This document shows, piece by piece, positions 14,332 through 16,419 of a DNA stretch of 16,419 bases. Every line of letters starts with the position of its first letter. Position 1 is the stretch's first letter. The DNA is from Coemansia sp. RSA 1804 (Eukaryota; Kickxellomycota; Kickxellomycetes; Kickxellales; Kickxellaceae). The position numbers and the translations under genes are program-made. Where the stretch lies: positions 1 through 16,419 of the forward strand of contig JANBTH010000483.1 of the NCBI GenBank assembly GCA_027578815.1, read 5' to 3'. The notes beneath the pieces were generated by a model that saw nothing but the letters and a program-made list of their open reading frames with translations, ran no database searches and had not been told where the DNA came from.

Positions 14332-14964
14332 TCAGTATTCAATATCTTGGGCCCAAGAGCATCTTCCATCGCTTGGGCCATCGCGCCACCTCTCATCTAC
14401 CTTTGAGCAGTCGAATTCGTCCTTCCCAAGCATCACGTTCACTTTGTTATGTGTCTGACATAGCCACTGTGATAAGCTGTTGCGGGTATCCACCGTTGGC
14501 GGGTGCTTTACCATTTCCTCGCGAAGATGAGATGCACATCTGCCGCATGGATAGAAATGAGAAAAGCTTGACAGCAGCGACTGCATCATGCTCTGCTGCT
14601 TAATATCGGCCTTTTCAGGGTAGTATGCGGCCATTGTGTGTAGAAACGTCCATGTTGCTCTTCCAAGAACCTGTGAGTCAGGAGGACACTCGGTGTCGAC
14701 GAGTGTGCTTGTCGAGGCGGCTGCCAAGGATCCCACCGCTAAAGATTTCTGTGCCTTCTCCGATCCGCCATTACCCTTAGTATGAGGCTTTGCTTCGTGT
14801 AGCCGCCAGTTCTTAAATGAATCGCAGACGCGGCATGGCTTTTTGGTGCTTTCCTTTTTAGCCACACCATCCTCGTTGGCAACGTTTGTCTTTGACGACG
14901 GCTTTGTCTCTTTGGCCAGATTGGCAAACATCTCCAATACATCGCCCTCTTTCTTGCCAGACAT
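14332..14964 (-). CDS. ERV1: FAD-linked sulfhydryl oxidase Erv1/ALR
   Basis: Erv1 reoxidises Mia40 in the mitochondrial intermembrane space and passes electrons to cytochrome c or oxygen, driving oxidative import of small Cys proteins. The 210-residue protein has the N-terminal shuttle pair KPCRVC (C44, C47) followed by DSFKNW. A variable linker comes next, then the FAD-binding fold starting GRATWTFLHTMAAYYP (101-116). The active-site pair is YPCGRC (C140, C143). WLCQTHNKVNVMLGK and FDC supply the structural disulfide (C169, C186), and the domain closes with ERWRDG. C93 and C202 are additional. Length is close to yeast Erv1 (189). The start is the ATG at 14962-14964; an AT-rich TATATATA (14975-14982) lies only about 10-20 bp upstream, so the 5'UTR must be short or the element is not a TATA box. 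No intron is visible. Confidence 0.95.
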   Translation of the reverse strand: MSGKKEGDVLEMFANLAKETKPSSKTNVANEDGVAKKESTKKPCRVCDSFKNWRLHEAKPHTKGNGGSEKAQKSLAVGSLAAASTSTLVDTECPPDSQVLGRATWTFLHTMAAYYPEKADIKQQSMMQSLLSSFSHFYPCGRCASHLREEMVKHPPTVDTRNSLSQWLCQTHNKVNVMLGKDEFDCSKVDERWRDGPSDGRCSWAQDIEY

Positions 14965-15306
14965 TTTATTATGCTATATATAAATCGACGGATAGGGATG
15001 TGTATTGTTTAAACAAAAAAGCGCCCTTTTTAAGCAGAAAAAGGATTTATAAAAGATCCAACCATCTCTATTCGCAAATGAGAAAGCTAAACAATTCTGT
15101 GTCGAGTGAAATGTATTATCATAATATGGGAGGAAAGCAGACCGAGTTTTCGTTGCTTGCTAGATAGTCAAGAAAATAAAACAAAAGACCGAGGCTGATT
15201 ACTCTGATTATTTTGCAACCTCCTCAAGGAATGATTGAATAAAAACACTCTGCTGACTAATGAACAAGGGTATGCATGTTTATGTTGAGCACGGTCTTCC
15301 ATACCG
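14965..15306. promoter_or_regulatory. Intergenic region: ERV1 promoter and MFAP1 3' region
   Basis: These 342 AT-rich bases lie between two minus-strand genes. TATATATA at 14975-14982 is next to the ERV1 ATG. The MFAP1 end of the region contains several A/T-rich stretches that could serve for 3' processing. Short ORFs here show no family features, and I see no RNA gene. Confidence 0.4.
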
Positions 15307-16419
15307 TCACACGCCTTTATCCCACAGCGATCTCCTGCTTGACGTGTCTTCTCGTTTGTATCCGCGCCACTTGCTGTTGCTCTTCCGATTATTGCTGCTT
15401 CTATGAAGCGCATATTCAAGCATACCTTGATCCATCTTGTCATGCGCACCCATCGCAGTCTCGGTTTTATTTTTTCCAGGATTGCCCTCAACTTGTTCAG
15501 CCCTCTCCCGCGCCTTCTGCTGGTGCTGCGTACGTGCTCGCTCAAACCCATCTCTATTTCTCTCTTCCTCTGTCATATTTCGTATCCGCACTCGTTCCTC
15601 CTCCTCTGCATCCACTTCCTCTTTCTCCTTCCTGTCACGCTCAATCCTCGCATGCTCTCGAAGCTGCCATGCTTCAAATTCCGCTTCCACATCCACATCA
15701 TCAGCGTCGTCAACATCTAGCTCATCCACATCATCAGTATCAGGCTGCTGCCGGGCTCTGGCTGCCACTTCTGCTGCCATACGAACAGATAGCTCTCTTT
15801 GCTCTTGTCTCACGTGTGCTGACGACTCGCTTCCATTCGTATATTTCGTACCATCCGTGTTACTAGCTGGCAGACTGCTGCTTTGGTGGTTTAATTGACG
15901 CTGCGCTTTAGAAACAAACACCGGCTTGAGGAGGATGTGGTGGGCATCCTCATCCGAACCTTCGCTGCTGTCTGTGTCCGACGATCCGCTTGTGGTCTCA
16001 GAAGGGGGCTTGTGTATTCGTGAGTAAGCTTTACCGGAGGATAGAGCACCCTGTGACAAGTTGCTGTGGATATATGCTGTAGGAATCTGCTCTACATCAT
16101 GTTTCTGCATTTGGCTTTCGGGGTATGCTTTAATATAACCGTCGTTCCGGTCACTATCGTTTTCGCCGCCACTGCTATTATCCTGATCATCATCTGTCAG
16201 CCGGCGATCGCGCAATCGTTCATGTAGCAGTCGTTTGATTTCTATGTCAGACTCGCCATCACCACTGTCGATATCACTACTGTCCAAAGAGGGGCGTATT
16301 TGCCTGGTTAAAAATGAAGAAGAGTCGGCTTCTAGGTCGGTAATCGCAATAGCCGCTATCTCCTGCGGATGTGTGCTAGAGCTAAGATTATCTTTTTCAT
16401 CCTCGCTTTCAGACGCCGA
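15307..16419 (-). CDS. MFAP1: MFAP1/Spp381-family spliceosomal protein (5' partial)
   Basis: MFAP1 (Spp381 in budding yeast) is a tri-snRNP/B-complex spliceosome protein that works with Prp38. The frame has no stop to the window edge, giving 370 visible residues, so the N terminus is missing. Visible order: acidic Ser-rich segment; RLLHERLRDRR; the conserved LLKPVFVSKAQRQ (about 163-175); a helical stretch; an acidic DDVDELDVDDADD run; the MFAP1 core EFEAWQLREHARIERDRK; and VRIRNMTEEERNRD (about 277-290). The end KWRGYKREDTSSRRSLWDKG (nt 15372-15313) aligns with the family C terminus around EDT. Between these, 62 codons lack the normally very conserved KYYHKGAFF-type block and are rich in Lys, Gln and Asn. 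No frameshift or splice choice that I tried restores it. Identification is firm for the first two thirds. Confidence 0.82.
   Translation of the reverse strand, partial: SASESEDEKDNLSSSTHPQEIAAIAITDLEADSSSFLTRQIRPSLDSSDIDSGDGESDIEIKRLLHERLRDRRLTDDDQDNSSGGENDSDRNDGYIKAYPESQMQKHDVEQIPTAYIHSNLSQGALSSGKAYSRIHKPPSETTSGSSDTDSSEGSDEDAHHILLKPVFVSKAQRQLNHQSSSLPASNTDGTKYTNGSESSAHVRQEQRELSVRMAAEVAARARQQPDTDDVDELDVDDADDVDVEAEFEAWQLREHARIERDRKEKEEVDAEEEERVRIRNMTEEERNRDGFERARTQHQQKARERAEQVEGNPGKNKTETAMGAHDKMDQGMLEYALHRSSNNRKSNSKWRGYKREDTSSRRSLWDKGV

Noticed and set aside
15257..15425. Alternative MFAP1 intron from GTATGC (15425-15420) to a TAG acceptor at 15259-15257
   Set aside because: It would remove the family-like KWRGYKREDT...SLWDKG end and the downstream sequence does not encode the missing core block.
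15276..15866. 196-codon plus-strand ORF rich in Ser, Pro, His and Leu
   Set aside because: Antisense of the acidic and Lys/Arg-rich MFAP1 coding region; low complexity with no domain.

Overview
This is nuclear DNA of a fungus. It carries a condensin SMC4, a SAGA ADA3/NGG1, an Rix1-complex IPI1, a fungal-type ERV1 and a spliceosomal TFIP11/NTR1. Genes are compact and almost intron-free: the only intron I can support with confidence is in SMC4. A mitochondrial sulfide:quinone oxidoreductase (absent from Saccharomyces), a multi-repeat Myb protein and low intron density suggest an early-diverging lineage, perhaps Kickxellomycotina. That placement is an inference from gene style, not a database result.

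Layout. SMC4 (minus, 3' end outside the window) occupies 1-627. ADA3 follows on the same strand (841-2397). A divergent 326-bp promoter region separates ADA3 from a five-repeat Myb/SANT protein (2724-4112, plus), which converges with TFIP11/NTR1 (4202-6508, minus) across only 89 bp. Then come SQOR (6860-8185, minus), an unrecognised disordered/coiled-coil protein with an EB1-binding-type SxIP motif (8510-10507, minus) and IPI1 (10924-13023, minus). An 88-codon ORF of uncertain status (13056-13322, plus) starts 32 bp from the IPI1 start codon. MsrB methionine sulfoxide reductase (13523-14074, plus) converges with ERV1 (14332-14964, minus). The window ends in an MFAP1/Spp381-family spliceosomal gene (15307 to 16419, minus) whose 5' end is outside.

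The genes are ordinary eukaryotic monocistronic units and I see no operon, mobile element, CRISPR array, rRNA or tRNA. Two themes recur. There are two spliceosome proteins (TFIP11, MFAP1). There are also three thiol or sulfur redox enzymes that act in or are probably sent to mitochondria (SQOR, MsrB, ERV1). Chromosome and nuclear functions (SMC4, ADA3, IPI1) make up the rest. I did not find a convincing undescribed system. The best leads are the SxIP coiled-coil protein, the five-repeat Myb protein with a presequence-like N terminus, the divergent C-terminal region of the MFAP1 homologue, and the TFIP11 homologue that ends directly after its GCFC region.

Start codons were checked base by base. 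Several long open frames begin at TTG or GTG and were trimmed to the first ATG that fits the protein family (ADA3, Myb, coiled-coil protein, IPI1). The MFAP1 frame was extended to the window edge because it has no stop there.
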